From the NCBI GenBank assembly GCA_008932955.1, contig WBXE01000021.1, positions 1 to 19,086 on the forward strand: DNA of 19,086 nucleotides. The letters are read 5' to 3'. The position numbers and the translations under genes were made by a program. The notes under the pieces are model-generated. The model was given only the letters and a program-made list of their open reading frames with translations. It was not told the DNA's origin and did no database searches. This document shows positions 1 to 6,964 of the stretch, in pieces. This stretch comes from Verrucomicrobiota bacterium. GTDB lineage: Bacteria > Verrucomicrobiota > Verrucomicrobiia > Verrucomicrobiales > Akkermansiaceae. How positions within the stretch are numbered: the first letter of the stretch is position 1; the number at the start of each line of letters is the position of its first letter.

Positions 1-2
1 CC

Positions 3-257
3 AAGTATGAAACCGACATTCAATCGTCCATCAACGAGGAAGGCGATGACGATGATGATGTGTCCGAAGCCGACGAGGAGCTCATCATCAAGTGCATCGA
101 AGTGGTGCGCCAGGAGCGCAAGGCCAGCACCTCGTTGCTGCAGCGCCGCCTGCGCCTCGGCTACACCCGCGCCGCCCGCATGGTCGATATCCTCGAGCAA
201 CGCGGCGTCGTCGGCCCCGGCGAGGGTGCCAAGGCCCGCGAGGTTTTCCTGAAATGA
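3..257 (+). CDS. ftsK: FtsK DNA translocase, C-terminal fragment (gamma domain)
   Basis: This is the 3' end of a gene that starts before the window; the frame is open from base 3 and stops with TGA at 255-257. The 84 visible residues begin with an acidic linker (five Asp in a row near residue 15). They continue into the winged-helix gamma domain of FtsK/SpoIIIE: a DEELIIKCIEVVRQ-like first helix, a KASTSLLQRRLRLGYTRAAR recognition segment, then MVDILEQRGVVGP and a C-terminal REVFLK. In the family this domain reads oriented chromosomal KOPS sites and contacts XerD at dif, while the missing motor domain pumps DNA at the division septum. The match over the whole gamma domain is strong; the rest of the protein cannot be assessed. 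Confidence 0.93.
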   Translation, partial: KYETDIQSSINEEGDDDDDVSEADEELIIKCIEVVRQERKASTSLLQRRLRLGYTRAARMVDILEQRGVVGPGEGAKAREVFLK

Positions 258-272
258 CCGCCGTTGGCCGCC

Positions 273-289
273 CATGCGCGTCAAGTTAA
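273..289 (+). repeat. 17-bp repeat, copy 1 (CATGCGCGTCAAGTTAA)
   Basis: The 17-mer CATGCGCGTCAAGTTAA lies 16 bp after the ftsK stop. An identical 17-mer lies at 2863-2879, 10 bp after the ribF stop. In both places a family-A element follows, so the word may mark the outer edge of that element. Function unknown. Confidence 0.7.
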
Positions 290-345
290 GGGGTTTTGGG
301 GATGGTTCGTGACGAAGTTTACCACTGAGGTACTGATTGCCACTG

Positions 346-545
346 AACCCGAAAACCGAAGTTTGACAAAACTCGAGGATAGATGAACCACGGATTGCAC
401 GGATTTTACGGATTAAAATAGGGGGTGCCCGAGACTTCCGCTGTGCTGCTAATGGTGAGAGAATCCAAATCCAAAAAATCCATAAAATCCGTGTAATCCG
501 TGGTTTCATGATCGAATTGCAGATTTCAACCTCGGAGTTCGGGTT
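346..545. repeat. Family-A foldback element, copy A1 (MITE/REP-like, about 200 bp)
   Basis: The stretch 346-545 folds back on itself. Its outer ends are AACCCGAA (346-353) and TTCGGGTT (538-545), with imperfect complementarity running inward for about 48 bp. The inner arms 388-414 and 477-503 are inverted copies matching at 25 of 27 positions, built from CGGATT-type words. The central part differs from other copies. A second member is at 2878-3090, and the outer left arm recurs at 13153-13198 on the other strand. No transposase is present, so a non-autonomous element mobilised in trans is the natural reading, but that is inference. It fills most of the gap between ftsK and the tRNA gene. Confidence 0.75.
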
Positions 546-632
546 AAAAATCGCCGATTTCACACTTTCTGATTGTCAAATGCCGCGTTGCGCGTCAATT
601 TCCTCGCCCACCCGCAGGGGTGGCTGTGTCAT

Positions 633-708
633 GGCCCGATAGCTCAGTTGGTAGAGCAGCGGATTGAAAATTCGCGTGTCGGCGGTTCAAATCCGTCTCG
701 GGCCACCA
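633..708 (+). tRNA. tRNA-Phe (anticodon GAA)
   Basis: A complete cloverleaf can be drawn. The acceptor stem is GGCCCGA (633-639) with TCGGGCC (698-704), discriminator A705 and encoded CCA (706-708). The D arm is GCTC/GAGC. The anticodon stem is GCGGA/TTCGC with loop TTGAAAA, putting the anticodon GAA at 666-668. The T arm carries the canonical TTCAAAT loop. GAA reads phenylalanine codons. A 6-bp hairpin (CCACCC/GGGTGG, 608-623) sits just upstream. An imperfect copy of the 3' end lies at 1651-1672. Confidence 0.97.
686..707 (+). other. Putative att-like site, left copy (tRNA-Phe 3' end)
   Basis: The T-loop to CCA part of tRNA-Phe, 22 bp, matches 1651-1672 at 20 of 22 positions, with the last 14 bp (694-707) identical. 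tRNA 3' ends are the commonest integration targets of tyrosine-recombinase elements, which leave such a direct repeat at the far end. No integrase gene is seen between the copies, so this would be a remnant. Confidence 0.45.
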
Positions 709-1119
709 CATGCATTCCATATGGGAGTAAGGAGGGTAGCAATACCCGCGCGGTCATCGCCAAGGCGCCAATCCCATCCGGCCCATCAGTCCCGGGATTC
801 ACCGTCTTCTGTCAGGAAACCGGTGGCGGTGGCACCAGCCACATCGATGCCAATTAAAGTGCCGTCTGCAAGGGTGCCGACTCAGGCCATGCCGGCGTGA
901 AGGCCGGGTGCCGCTAGGCGATGCTCACTAAGCCATCCGGCCGGCCCGGCAGCGGATCTCCAAGGGGGTAACCGGGAGGCGAATCGCAAGGGTTGTTCAT
1001 CTACCCGAACCCAGCCATTATGGCCATTCGAAACCACCCATATGCAGTCTCGGAAGAACCGGAAAAATGCTGGATTCTCTGCAGGCTGAGATGTCTTGAC
1101 TTGACAATAGGCCAACAAA
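709..1119. other. Gene-free stretch between tRNA-Phe and mscL
   Basis: I find no convincing gene in these 411 bases. Open frames exist on both strands, but they either run through the tRNA gene or lie antisense to mscL. On the minus strand around 790-880 a short protein-like stretch (ADGTLIGIDVAGATATGF, then TEDG) is bounded by stops on both sides. It could be a decayed gene, but I do not recognise it. The mscL promoter must lie at the right end; TTGACA at 1101-1106 is a possible -35 box, without a good -10 partner for the 1120 start. Confidence 0.4.
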
Positions 1120-1587
1120 ATGAACACTGAAGGCGAAAATCTATCAACAACCCCTACCATCATGTTTAAAGAATTCAAGGAATTTGCATTGAAAGGCAAT
1201 CTGATCGATATGGCCGTGGCATTCGTCATGGGTGCGGCGTTTATCAAACTTTCCGGCTCGTTTATTGAGGATCTGATCATGCCCTTGATTGGCAGGGTCT
1301 CGGGCGGGATGGATTTCAGCAACAAGTTCATTGCCTTGTCCGACAAGGTGACGGCCACCAATTTGGTGGAGGCGAGAAAGGCCGGCGCGGTCTTTGCCTA
1401 CGGTAACTTCATCACTGTGGGCATCAACTTCGTGATTGTGGCGTTGGTGATGTTCCTCGTTGTCAAGGCCATCAACAAGGCCAAGGCGCTCGCCGCGAAC
1501 ACCGCCGCGAAGGCAGTTTCGCCGGAGCCCAGCGCCACCGAAAAGTTGCTCACCGAGATCCGCGATTTACTCAAGCAGAAGGGGTGA
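1120..1587 (+). CDS. mscL: Large-conductance mechanosensitive channel MscL
   Basis: MscL forms a pentameric inner-membrane pore that opens under membrane tension and lets solutes escape during hypo-osmotic shock. The 155-residue frame has the family layout. An amphipathic N-terminal segment (MFKEFKEFALKGN, residues 15-27) comes first, then TM1 with the Gly/Ala-rich pore-lining stretch NLIDMAVAFVMGAAF (27-41) and IMPLIGRVSGG (53-63). A periplasmic loop follows, then TM2 (about 91-118), and finally the conserved cytoplasmic helix TEKLLTEIRDLLKQ (140-153). Family members normally begin at the MFKEF-type segment, so translation may start at ATG 1162 (141 aa); neither start has a clear ribosome binding site. 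The gene stands alone, between tRNA-Phe and a partial copy of that tRNA's 3' end. Confidence 0.95.
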   Translation: MNTEGENLSTTPTIMFKEFKEFALKGNLIDMAVAFVMGAAFIKLSGSFIEDLIMPLIGRVSGGMDFSNKFIALSDKVTATNLVEARKAGAVFAYGNFITVGINFVIVALVMFLVVKAINKAKALAANTAAKAVSPEPSATEKLLTEIRDLLKQKG

Positions 1588-1650
1588 ATTGCACGAGGGC
1601 ATGATGGCGGGCCACACGGGGGGGGCATCGGGTCTTGGCCCTAGCTGGGA

Positions 1651-1672
1651 TTCAAGTGCGTCTCGGGCCACC
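1651..1672 (+). other. Putative att-like site, right copy (tRNA-Phe 3' remnant)
   Basis: This 22-bp copy of the tRNA-Phe T-loop and acceptor end matches 686-707 with two mismatches. It has no upstream tRNA body and cannot encode a tRNA, and the final A of CCA is replaced. The interval between the copies is about 960 bp and contains only mscL and unassigned DNA. Confidence 0.45.
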
Positions 1673-1932
1673 TTTCGCAACCCGTTACCTACGCAATGTG
1701 TGGGAGAGCCGTACCTGGAGACAGGAAAATAGTCCGATGTCTTATTATGGCTCTCCGTGGTCATGAGTATTTCAGTGGTTTATTTGCCACGAATTAGGGG
1801 AGTTCAACTTGCTCAGCCCTTTGTCAAAAACAAGGTCGTTCCCTGAGTTCCGACGGCAAAACGGAGTGAAATTCCCTAGGTCATGGCGCAGATTGGGGTT
1901 TGCGAATCGGCACTGCAGGGGTATGACCGGGC
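1673..1932. other. ribF upstream region, no gene seen
   Basis: No coding region is supported here. An 8-bp inverted repeat, GGAGAGCC (1703-1710) and GGCTCTCC (1749-1756), encloses a 38-nt loop and could be a weak terminator or a leader structure. A GTGAAATTCCC word near 1867-1877 recalls one strand of the FMN riboswitch, but the other conserved boxes are missing. An AGGGGT word at about 1916-1921 is suitably placed as a ribosome binding site for ribF. Confidence 0.4.
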
Positions 1933-2853
1933 GTGCTAATACGAACCCGGTTGAATGAACTGCCTGCGCTGGGCGCGCCCTTGCACTTGGCACTCGGAAT
2001 GTTTGATGGCGTGCACGTCGGCCATCAGGCGGTCATTGCGCGCGCCGTGGCCGCAGCAGCCAGCAGTGGCGGCTTGGCGGGCGTGCTCACCTTTGATCCG
2101 CATCCGGTGCGCGTTCTCGCCCCCGACCTGGCGCCCAGCGCAGTGCTTACCACGTTGCCACACAAGGCGAAAATCGTCGCAGCTCTGGGAGTGGGTCTGT
2201 TCGTGCCACTGCGGTTTGATGCGGCACTGGCGGGGTTGGCGGCTGAGGAGTTTTTTCAACAATTGCTGGCGTCTCCGATCCGCACGCTGGCCGTGGGCGA
2301 GGACTGGCGCTTCGGCCGCGGTCGTGGCGGCGATGTGGCATTTTTGCAGGTGCGGGCCGCCGCTGCCGGCTTCCAGTTGGAACCGCTGCCGCCAGTGATG
2401 GTCGATGGCGAGCGGGTGAGCAGCACGCGCATCCGCCAAGCCATCCGCGATGGCTCGCTGGCCGCCGCTACCCGCATGCTGGGCCGGCCTTACAGCGTCG
2501 GCGGGCCGGTGGTGGAAGGTCGCCGCCTCGGCCGCCAACTCGGTTTTCCCACCGCCAATATCGCCTTCGGCGAGCAACTCACGCCACCTGACGGCGTGTG
2601 GGCCGTGCGCGTGGCACTGGCGGATGGAGAGGCACGACCCGGGGTGGCGAACCTCGGCGTGCGGCCGACGGTGGACGGGACGACCCGGGTGCTCGAGGTG
2701 CATCTGTTGGATTTTTCCGGTGATCTTTACGGGCGCGAAATCGAGGTGGAGTTTGTGCAATTCCTGCGAGCGGAGCAACGCTTTGCGGCGCTGAACTTGC
2801 TGCGGGAGCAAATTGCGGCGGATGCCGCCGCCGCCCGCCGGTGGCTGGCGTGA
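1933..2853 (+). CDS. ribF: Bifunctional riboflavin kinase / FAD synthetase RibF
   Basis: RibF phosphorylates riboflavin to FMN and adenylylates FMN to FAD in the cytoplasm. The 306-residue product has the usual length and both domains. The N-terminal nucleotidyltransferase has LGMFDGVHVGHQAVI (21-35, the HxGH-type ATP site), TFDPHP (53-58), VGEDWRFGRGRGGD (121-134) and SSTRIRQAI (163-171). The C-terminal kinase has GRRLGRQLGFPTANI (196-210), GVANLGVRPT (237-246) and EVHLLDFSGDLYG (255-267). GTG at 1933 is the start that fits the family N terminus, and an AGGGGT word lies about 11 bases upstream. The gene is not beside truB or rpsO, its neighbours in many genomes. Confidence 0.96.
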   Translation: MLIRTRLNELPALGAPLHLALGMFDGVHVGHQAVIARAVAAAASSGGLAGVLTFDPHPVRVLAPDLAPSAVLTTLPHKAKIVAALGVGLFVPLRFDAALAGLAAEEFFQQLLASPIRTLAVGEDWRFGRGRGGDVAFLQVRAAAAGFQLEPLPPVMVDGERVSSTRIRQAIRDGSLAAATRMLGRPYSVGGPVVEGRRLGRQLGFPTANIAFGEQLTPPDGVWAVRVALADGEARPGVANLGVRPTVDGTTRVLEVHLLDFSGDLYGREIEVEFVQFLRAEQRFAALNLLREQIAADAAAARRWLA

Positions 2854-2862
2854 GCCGGTGCA

Positions 2863-2879
2863 CATGCGCGTCAAGTTAA
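2863..2879 (+). repeat. 17-bp repeat, copy 2 (CATGCGCGTCAAGTTAA)
   Basis: Identical to 273-289. It begins 10 bp after the ribF stop and is followed at once by the outer arm of a family-A element, as at the first locus. Confidence 0.7.
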
Positions 2880-3090
2880 TCCGAACGCCGAAGTTGGATT
2901 CCAAGAGTCGGATAGATTAACCACAACCGAGCGAAGCGAGATAGCCTGACTGACTGCTTTTCAAATATTCAGGCAAATTATACGGATTACACAGATTGAA
3001 ATAGGTTCTATTTGCAACTTCTCCGAAGTTGCAAATGGTGAAACATTCAAAACCCACAAATCCGTGTAATCTGTGTAATCCGTGGTTTCT
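2878..3090. repeat. Family-A foldback element, copy A2 (diverged)
   Basis: The left arm shares CCGAAG and GGATAGATTAACCAC with copy A1 (346-393). The inner arms CGGATTACACAGATT (2983-2997) and AATCTGTGTAATCCG (3068-3082) are a perfect 15-bp inverted repeat. Between them is a separate hairpin, TTTGCAACTTC (3011-3021) with GAAGTTGCAAA (3025-3035) and a 3-nt loop. Shared landmarks with A1 include AAATAGG after the left inner arm, AATGGTGA before the right inner arm, and AATCCGTGGTTTC at the right. The element lies between the convergent ends of ribF and the HEAT/TPR gene and may act there as a two-way transcription block; that role is inference. Confidence 0.7.
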
Positions 3091-3118
3091 TCAACTGCTA
3101 TCCCACAGGGGGTGAAGA

Positions 3119-3145
3119 CACGACAATAAGGTCGTGGCTCCTTAG
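3119..3145 (+). repeat. Family-B fragment B3 (hairpin)
   Basis: CACGAC (3119-3124) pairs with GTCGTG (3131-3136) around the loop AATAAG, followed by GCTCCTTAG. The CGACAATAAGGTCGT core and the following GCTCC also occur in the third hairpin of the full copy at 18912-19034. It lies 26 bp beyond the stop of the minus-strand gene at 3172-5823, where the transcript hairpin might serve as its terminator. Confidence 0.55.
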
Positions 3146-3171
3146 TTTGACAGGGGGGCAAGCGGCACCGC

Positions 3172-5823
3172 CTACTCCGGCAGCGGGTCGTGAATGAAGC
3201 GCTCATTCTGGCGCCGCACATCCTCGTCGGCAGGCATGGCATTGATGGATTTATCTGACCACTCGATGGCTTGTTGGCGGTTGCAGCGGGCGAATTGCAA
3301 CTCGGCCATGGTGTCGAGATAGGCGGCTTGGTTCGGATGGCTGGCAAGCGCTTGGTGGAGGTGGGCCTCGGCCTCATCGAGGTGGCGCAAGGCGCGGGCG
3401 GCGAGCCACGCGGCGGTGTTGCGGGTATTGTGGGAGAGCGGGTAGTGTTGGATGACGGCTTGGAGGGGCTTCCAGGTGAGTTCGAACCAAGCGTCATGTT
3501 GTTGGATGAGCCCGGCCTGGCGCAGGGCGGGAAAAAAACTATCGGCGAGCGAGCCATCGCAGGGCATTAGGGCGTGACATTTTTCCAACAGGGAGATGGC
3601 GCTGGCCCGCGCGGTGGCGAGCAGGCTGAGTGCATGTGCCTGATCCGCTTGGAGCCGCAAGCGCAGGAATACCAGCGGCGAACTGTTGCTGCCGCTGTAG
3701 ATCTGGGCCAGCGCCTCGGAGGTGGCGGCAGCCTGGCTCCAGAGGCCGCGCTTGAGCTGGTCGGTGGATAGCGCAAGCAGGATGTCGGAATAGTCCTCGC
3801 TTTCGGGACTGGCCTCGCGGGCGGCACGCTCCCACCACAACGAGCAGCGCTCATAGTCGCCGCCGAAGGCGTAGCCGTGGCCAATGTAAACGTCGCTGGC
3901 GGCATCCCCGAGGGCGAGTTTTTCGACCCAGACATCGTGGGCGCTAGCCGCATTCGGGTGGCCGGCGCGCCGCAGGCAGGAGGCGGCATAGGCATGGAGG
4001 TCGGGGCGGGCGTTGGCAGAGGGATCGGTTTTGCTGGCTAGAAGTTGCAGGATGAATTGGGAGGCCTCCTCCCAGCGGCCAGCCGCGGAAAACTGCAGCA
4101 ACTGGAGCAGGGCGACTCTGTCCCACTCAGTGACGGGCGCGGCGGGCGGCTGCAGGTCACGGATTTTTAGATGGGTGGCGGCGTCGGCGGTGGCCCCAAC
4201 CAGTGAGGCGAGCTGCTTGAGGAGTCGCGCTTGTGGGTCGGCATCCGCCTTGGTGATGGCGGCCCAGGCAAGGGCGAGCCAAGAGTCCCGAAGGTGGTCG
4301 GGGTCGGCGCCGTAGCCGGCGATGGCGAGCATGGCGGCGAGGCGTTGTTTGCGGGAGGCATCGGGTTGGAGCTCGGCGAACCATTTCCAACAGGCGAGGG
4401 TCTCCTCGTTGTCACCGAAGGCGGCTAGCACGAGTTGCTCCCAGCGCTCTGCGTCGTCGCCGGCCCAGGTGCTGCCTGCGCCGAGCAGCGGGCCGGGAAT
4501 GCCGCTGCGCACGAAACGATTGCCGAACAGGGAGGCCAGGAAACGGGTGAAGACGTCCGGATCCTGTTTGGCCAGTCGTGCCAGCGGGGCGTCGAATGCC
4601 TTGGCAAGTTCCTCGCTGAGACCGCGGTTTTCCAAAAAGCTGGCAAGGGCGATGAGCTCACTGGTGGGGGCGGTGTCGCCGGCGTCGGGCTCTTTGAGGA
4701 GGCTATCGAAACGGGTGTGGACCCACGCGGTGAAGTCGGGATTGTCGGGGTCTAGGCCGATGGCGGCCAGTGCCTCTGGAATGCGCTCCAAGGCCTCAAA
4801 ATAGATGAAGGCATCCAAGGGTGAGGACTTGGTGTAGCTGGCTTCCGCTGCTGTTGGCTCGCCGAGAAGGAAGAGCGCGTTGGAGGCGAAGGCGCGGAGT
4901 GTGGGGTTGCGCGAGTTGAGCCGCTTGAGGCAGGGCTCGAGGTCATTTTTGCCCAAGGCATGTTCTTGCCAGCGCTTGATGGCCAGCGGTGAGTAGAGGT
5001 CGGCGTCACGGCTGGCATGGCGATTAGCCGTGTGCTGTTCCAGCCAGGGCAGGGGATCACCTGCGAGCATGGCCATGGTGGCGGCGAGCAGGGGATCGCC
5101 GGCATCGGTGGCGGTGGCCTGGGCTTCGCTGAGGCGGCCGGCGGCGCGCTGGAGGGCGAGTTGCCAGGCGGGGGCGCCGTTGGCTTTAGAGGTTTTGGCG
5201 TGTTGGAGTTCTTGTTCGAGGGTGCCGTTGGCGCGGTGATACGCTGCCAGTGACATCAAGCTCTTGGCATCAGCGGGTGCCAACTCCAGTAACTCACGAG
5301 CACCCGCGTCGTCACCTTCCACCAGGCGCTCGCGGGCGGCAAAAATCGCGATGCCGCTGACGATGGTTTGCAGGTCGCTGCGGGTTTTCGGGTCGGTTTC
5401 CGCAGCGTAAAGCGTGAGGATTTGGCAGTAGGCATGTTTTTGCCGCATGGCCTTGAGGAGGGGGATTTTTTCTGCCGGTGAGGCCTTTTGGTAACGCTCC
5501 ACCAAGGTGATGATCAAGGCGTCGGTGGCCGGGGTGATGTGGAGCTCGATTTTGTGTAGCAACTCCTTGGCCCGGTACGCCGCTTCGGGGTCGCTGCCGC
5601 CGGCGGCTGCTTGCAATTCCTCTAGGGCCGTCTTACCGAGTTGCCAAAGTTTGGCGGTGGCCACTTCGCGCCGTTGAAAACTTTCGTCGGAGAGTTGAGC
5701 GACGAGCTGCGCTGCAGTGGAAAGTGGCGCGAGCTTGCTGGACGGCGGCCCCAGCAAGACCTCGGCCACGGCCGGCGGCAAGATGGCTAAGCAGGTGAGA
5801 AAAACTGCGCCTAAGCATTTCAT
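3172..5823 (-). CDS. Large secreted HEAT/TPR-repeat protein, function unknown
   Basis: The chosen ATG (5823-5821) opens an 883-residue protein with a clear signal peptide (MKCLGAVFLTCLAILPPAVA, cleaved about there). The frame stays open a further 36 codons upstream, but that extension is polar and precedes the signal sequence, so it is probably untranslated. After the signal comes a HEAT-like unit (LVAQLSDESFQRREVATAKL, then EELQAAAGGSDPEAAYRAKE) of the kind common in PVC-group exported proteins. A long alpha-helical body follows, then TPR-like repeats near the C terminus (LDEAEAHLHQALASHPNQAA, RQQAIEWSDKSINAMPADED). No catalytic motif is visible. The likely role is a periplasmic or envelope scaffold; this is inference from architecture. 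It stands alone, convergent with ribF. Confidence 0.85.
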   Translation of the reverse strand: MKCLGAVFLTCLAILPPAVAEVLLGPPSSKLAPLSTAAQLVAQLSDESFQRREVATAKLWQLGKTALEELQAAAGGSDPEAAYRAKELLHKIELHITPATDALIITLVERYQKASPAEKIPLLKAMRQKHAYCQILTLYAAETDPKTRSDLQTIVSGIAIFAARERLVEGDDAGARELLELAPADAKSLMSLAAYHRANGTLEQELQHAKTSKANGAPAWQLALQRAAGRLSEAQATATDAGDPLLAATMAMLAGDPLPWLEQHTANRHASRDADLYSPLAIKRWQEHALGKNDLEPCLKRLNSRNPTLRAFASNALFLLGEPTAAEASYTKSSPLDAFIYFEALERIPEALAAIGLDPDNPDFTAWVHTRFDSLLKEPDAGDTAPTSELIALASFLENRGLSEELAKAFDAPLARLAKQDPDVFTRFLASLFGNRFVRSGIPGPLLGAGSTWAGDDAERWEQLVLAAFGDNEETLACWKWFAELQPDASRKQRLAAMLAIAGYGADPDHLRDSWLALAWAAITKADADPQARLLKQLASLVGATADAATHLKIRDLQPPAAPVTEWDRVALLQLLQFSAAGRWEEASQFILQLLASKTDPSANARPDLHAYAASCLRRAGHPNAASAHDVWVEKLALGDAASDVYIGHGYAFGGDYERCSLWWERAAREASPESEDYSDILLALSTDQLKRGLWSQAAATSEALAQIYSGSNSSPLVFLRLRLQADQAHALSLLATARASAISLLEKCHALMPCDGSLADSFFPALRQAGLIQQHDAWFELTWKPLQAVIQHYPLSHNTRNTAAWLAARALRHLDEAEAHLHQALASHPNQAAYLDTMAELQFARCNRQQAIEWSDKSINAMPADEDVRRQNERFIHDPLPE

Positions 5824-6135
5824 GGGGATGGGAGAGTCCTCGATTCTAAACCGAAAATCAACTCCGATCCCCGAAAAAGAAGAAACCGCTGTGCCGTCCT
5901 TGGTGCAAAGAGCCACGTTCCTAAAGCTCAATAAGTGGGATCATTTTGCCTTCATCGGTCTTCCAGTGAAGGCGTGACCTATCTGGCAAAAGTGTGATCC
6001 CGGTTCCATGGCATCGGTTCGGGCTTGCAGTCAAATTGAACGCACACAGCAGTCAATGACAATCTTAGGCGGCTACCACCGGAGCGCAACCAAATTTTGC
6101 AAATGAATTCCAGCTGGGGCTGAGCGCTGGAGAAA
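5824..6135. other. Gene-free stretch upstream of the HEAT/TPR gene
   Basis: I see no gene, RNA or repeat here. It should hold the promoter of the minus-strand gene ending at 5823, but no convincing -35/-10 pair was identified. It borders the decayed toxin-antitoxin zone and may include sequence left from it. Confidence 0.35.
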
Positions 6136-6270
6136 TTATGCGGCTCTTTCGGCATCTTCGACAGCGGTCGCAAGGACGTCACTCATGTGGCGTTTGAAGG
6201 CCATCAACGCGACCGCAAATACCTTGAGCAGTTGCAGCGCAACGAATGGCGTGGGAAACCGGGCATCCTG
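6136..6270 (-). pseudogene. Possible C-terminal gene remnant, in frame with the vapC stump
   Basis: Directly after the TAA of the PIN-toxin stump the same minus-strand frame stays open for 44 codons to TAA at 6136-6138. The peptide is helix-like (FVALQLLKVFAVALMAFKRH, then MSDVLATAVEDAERAA). It does not resemble the missing part of a PIN domain, so the stump may have been joined to the tail of another gene by deletion or insertion. An internal ATG would allow a 22-residue peptide. I do not recognise it, and it may be chance. Confidence 0.25.
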
Positions 6271-6351
6271 TTAGATCCTGCGGCATGGCCGCAGCTTATC
6301 CGGCAGGCGCAGCACCGCCAGCACGGCGGAAGTGTCCAGCAGGTGCGTCAC
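6271..6351 (-). pseudogene. VapC-type PIN-domain toxin, truncated to 26 codons
   Basis: The frame starts with GTG (6351-6349) overlapping the TGA stop of the upstream antitoxin, the usual coupling of vapBC operons. It reads VTHLLDTSAVLAVLRLPDKL, then stops at TAA (6273-6271) after 26 residues. LLDTSAVLAVL is the first strand of PIN ribonucleases with the first metal-binding Asp. A full VapC is about 130 residues and needs three or four acidic residues, so the remaining active site is gone. The toxin is almost certainly dead, leaving its antitoxin as an orphan. Confidence 0.7.
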
Positions 6352-6620
6352 CGCGGCCCTTTCCGCCCGCCATCCTCGGCTCCCCGCTCCTCAAGCAACG
6401 CGGCCGGCGGGTGCTTTTTTCCTGCCTGAAGATACCGCCGCCCCGCGCCATGCAGTTCGCTCGCCAACACCGCCGGGTCCGGCAGAATCCGGCAGTGGAT
6501 CTCGTCTGGCGCGTTCGTAGCCATCCACTCAAGCCGCGTGCCGCGCTTGAGTTTAAGCTTGGCCGACAAGGCCGCCGGAATGGTGATCTGATTCTTGCCT
6601 GTTAATGTGGTGATCATCAT
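6348..6620 (-). CDS. AbrB/MazE-fold antitoxin (VapB-like)
   Basis: The 90-residue product begins MMITTLTGKNQITIPAALSA, followed by KLKLKRGTRLEW. This is a SpoVT/AbrB swapped-hairpin DNA-binding domain, whose KNQITIPAALS strand-turn is the family hallmark. The C-terminal half (residues about 45-90, with GRRYL and KKHPPAALLEERG) would wrap the partner toxin. AAGGTATTTCA just before the ATG gives an AGG ribosome binding site. The gene overlaps the start of the truncated PIN toxin, so it was the antitoxin of a vapBC-type pair. It looks intact and could still bind its own promoter. Whether it neutralises toxins encoded elsewhere cannot be told from this sequence. Confidence 0.75.
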   Translation of the reverse strand: MMITTLTGKNQITIPAALSAKLKLKRGTRLEWMATNAPDEIHCRILPDPAVLASELHGAGRRYLQAGKKHPPAALLEERGAEDGGRKGPR

Positions 6621-6796
6621 TGAAATACCTTGCCTTGGGGAACGAATGAATCAACGAGAGAATGATTTCCCTTGATTTCTCTGGACGACCTCAAGGCGCA
6701 ACTCTGCGATCGCCTCACCCTCTTCGGCCAGGAGGAAATCCCGGGAATTTCCGCTTGAAGCCCCAGGCTTGCCTCAGGTTTCGCATTTCAACACTT
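6621..6796. other. Short non-coding or decayed stretch between antitoxin genes
   Basis: A small frame on the plus strand (6666-6758) ends in SLDDLKAQLCDRLTLFGQEE followed by IPGISA and TGA. The minus strand over the same bases reads RDFLLAEEGEAIAELRLEVV. Both look protein-like, as GC-rich codons read on either strand often do, so I cannot say which, if either, was a gene. The promoter of the AbrB-type antitoxin should lie at its left end. Confidence 0.3.
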
Positions 6797-6937
6797 CTAA
6801 CGCGCAGTGAGCTGCTCATGGAGCCAATCCGGTGAGGGATAATCCATTCCCTTCTTGGCAAACGGTTCCCACAGAAGTTCCATCGCTTCCACCCGCTCGC
6901 TGGATTTCATTGGTGAAATTTGTTCCATCACCCACAT
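6797..6937 (-). pseudogene. Short addiction-module antitoxin (TIGR02574-like), probably truncated
   Basis: This 46-codon minus-strand frame runs from ATG 6937 to TAG at 6797. It contains MKSSERVEAMELLWEPFAKK and then MDYPSPDWLHEQL. The pattern 'xxEklxxMExLWexLxxxxxxxPSPxWHxxvL' is typical of the putative addiction-module component family, whose members sit beside RelE/ParE toxins. Family members usually run on to about 65-75 residues, so the C terminus is missing, and no RelE/ParE gene follows. It starts 27 bp after the bactofilin stop on the same strand. Starts at 6928 or 6910 are equally possible. A decayed module is the simplest reading; a short functional protein is not excluded. Confidence 0.6.
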
Positions 6938-6964
6938 AGTTGAAGGAGTGCCGAAGCGCTGTCC

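Noticed and set aside
573..900. Small plus-strand frames running through the tRNA-Phe gene
   Set aside because: They read through the cloverleaf and have no protein features.
882..1361. 159-codon minus-strand frame over the mscL 5' half
   Set aside because: Antisense to a well-supported mscL and without recognisable features.
1850..1930. FMN riboswitch upstream of ribF
   Set aside because: GTGAAATTCCC near 1867-1877 resembles one box, and the gene context is right, but the ACCGGCGG, AGCCCGCGA and GCCGACAGT boxes and the closing stem are missing.
1936..2904. 322-codon open frame antisense to ribF
   Set aside because: Shadow of GC-rich ribF codons; the product is rich in His/Arg/Gln and has no domain, whereas ribF on the other strand has all family motifs.
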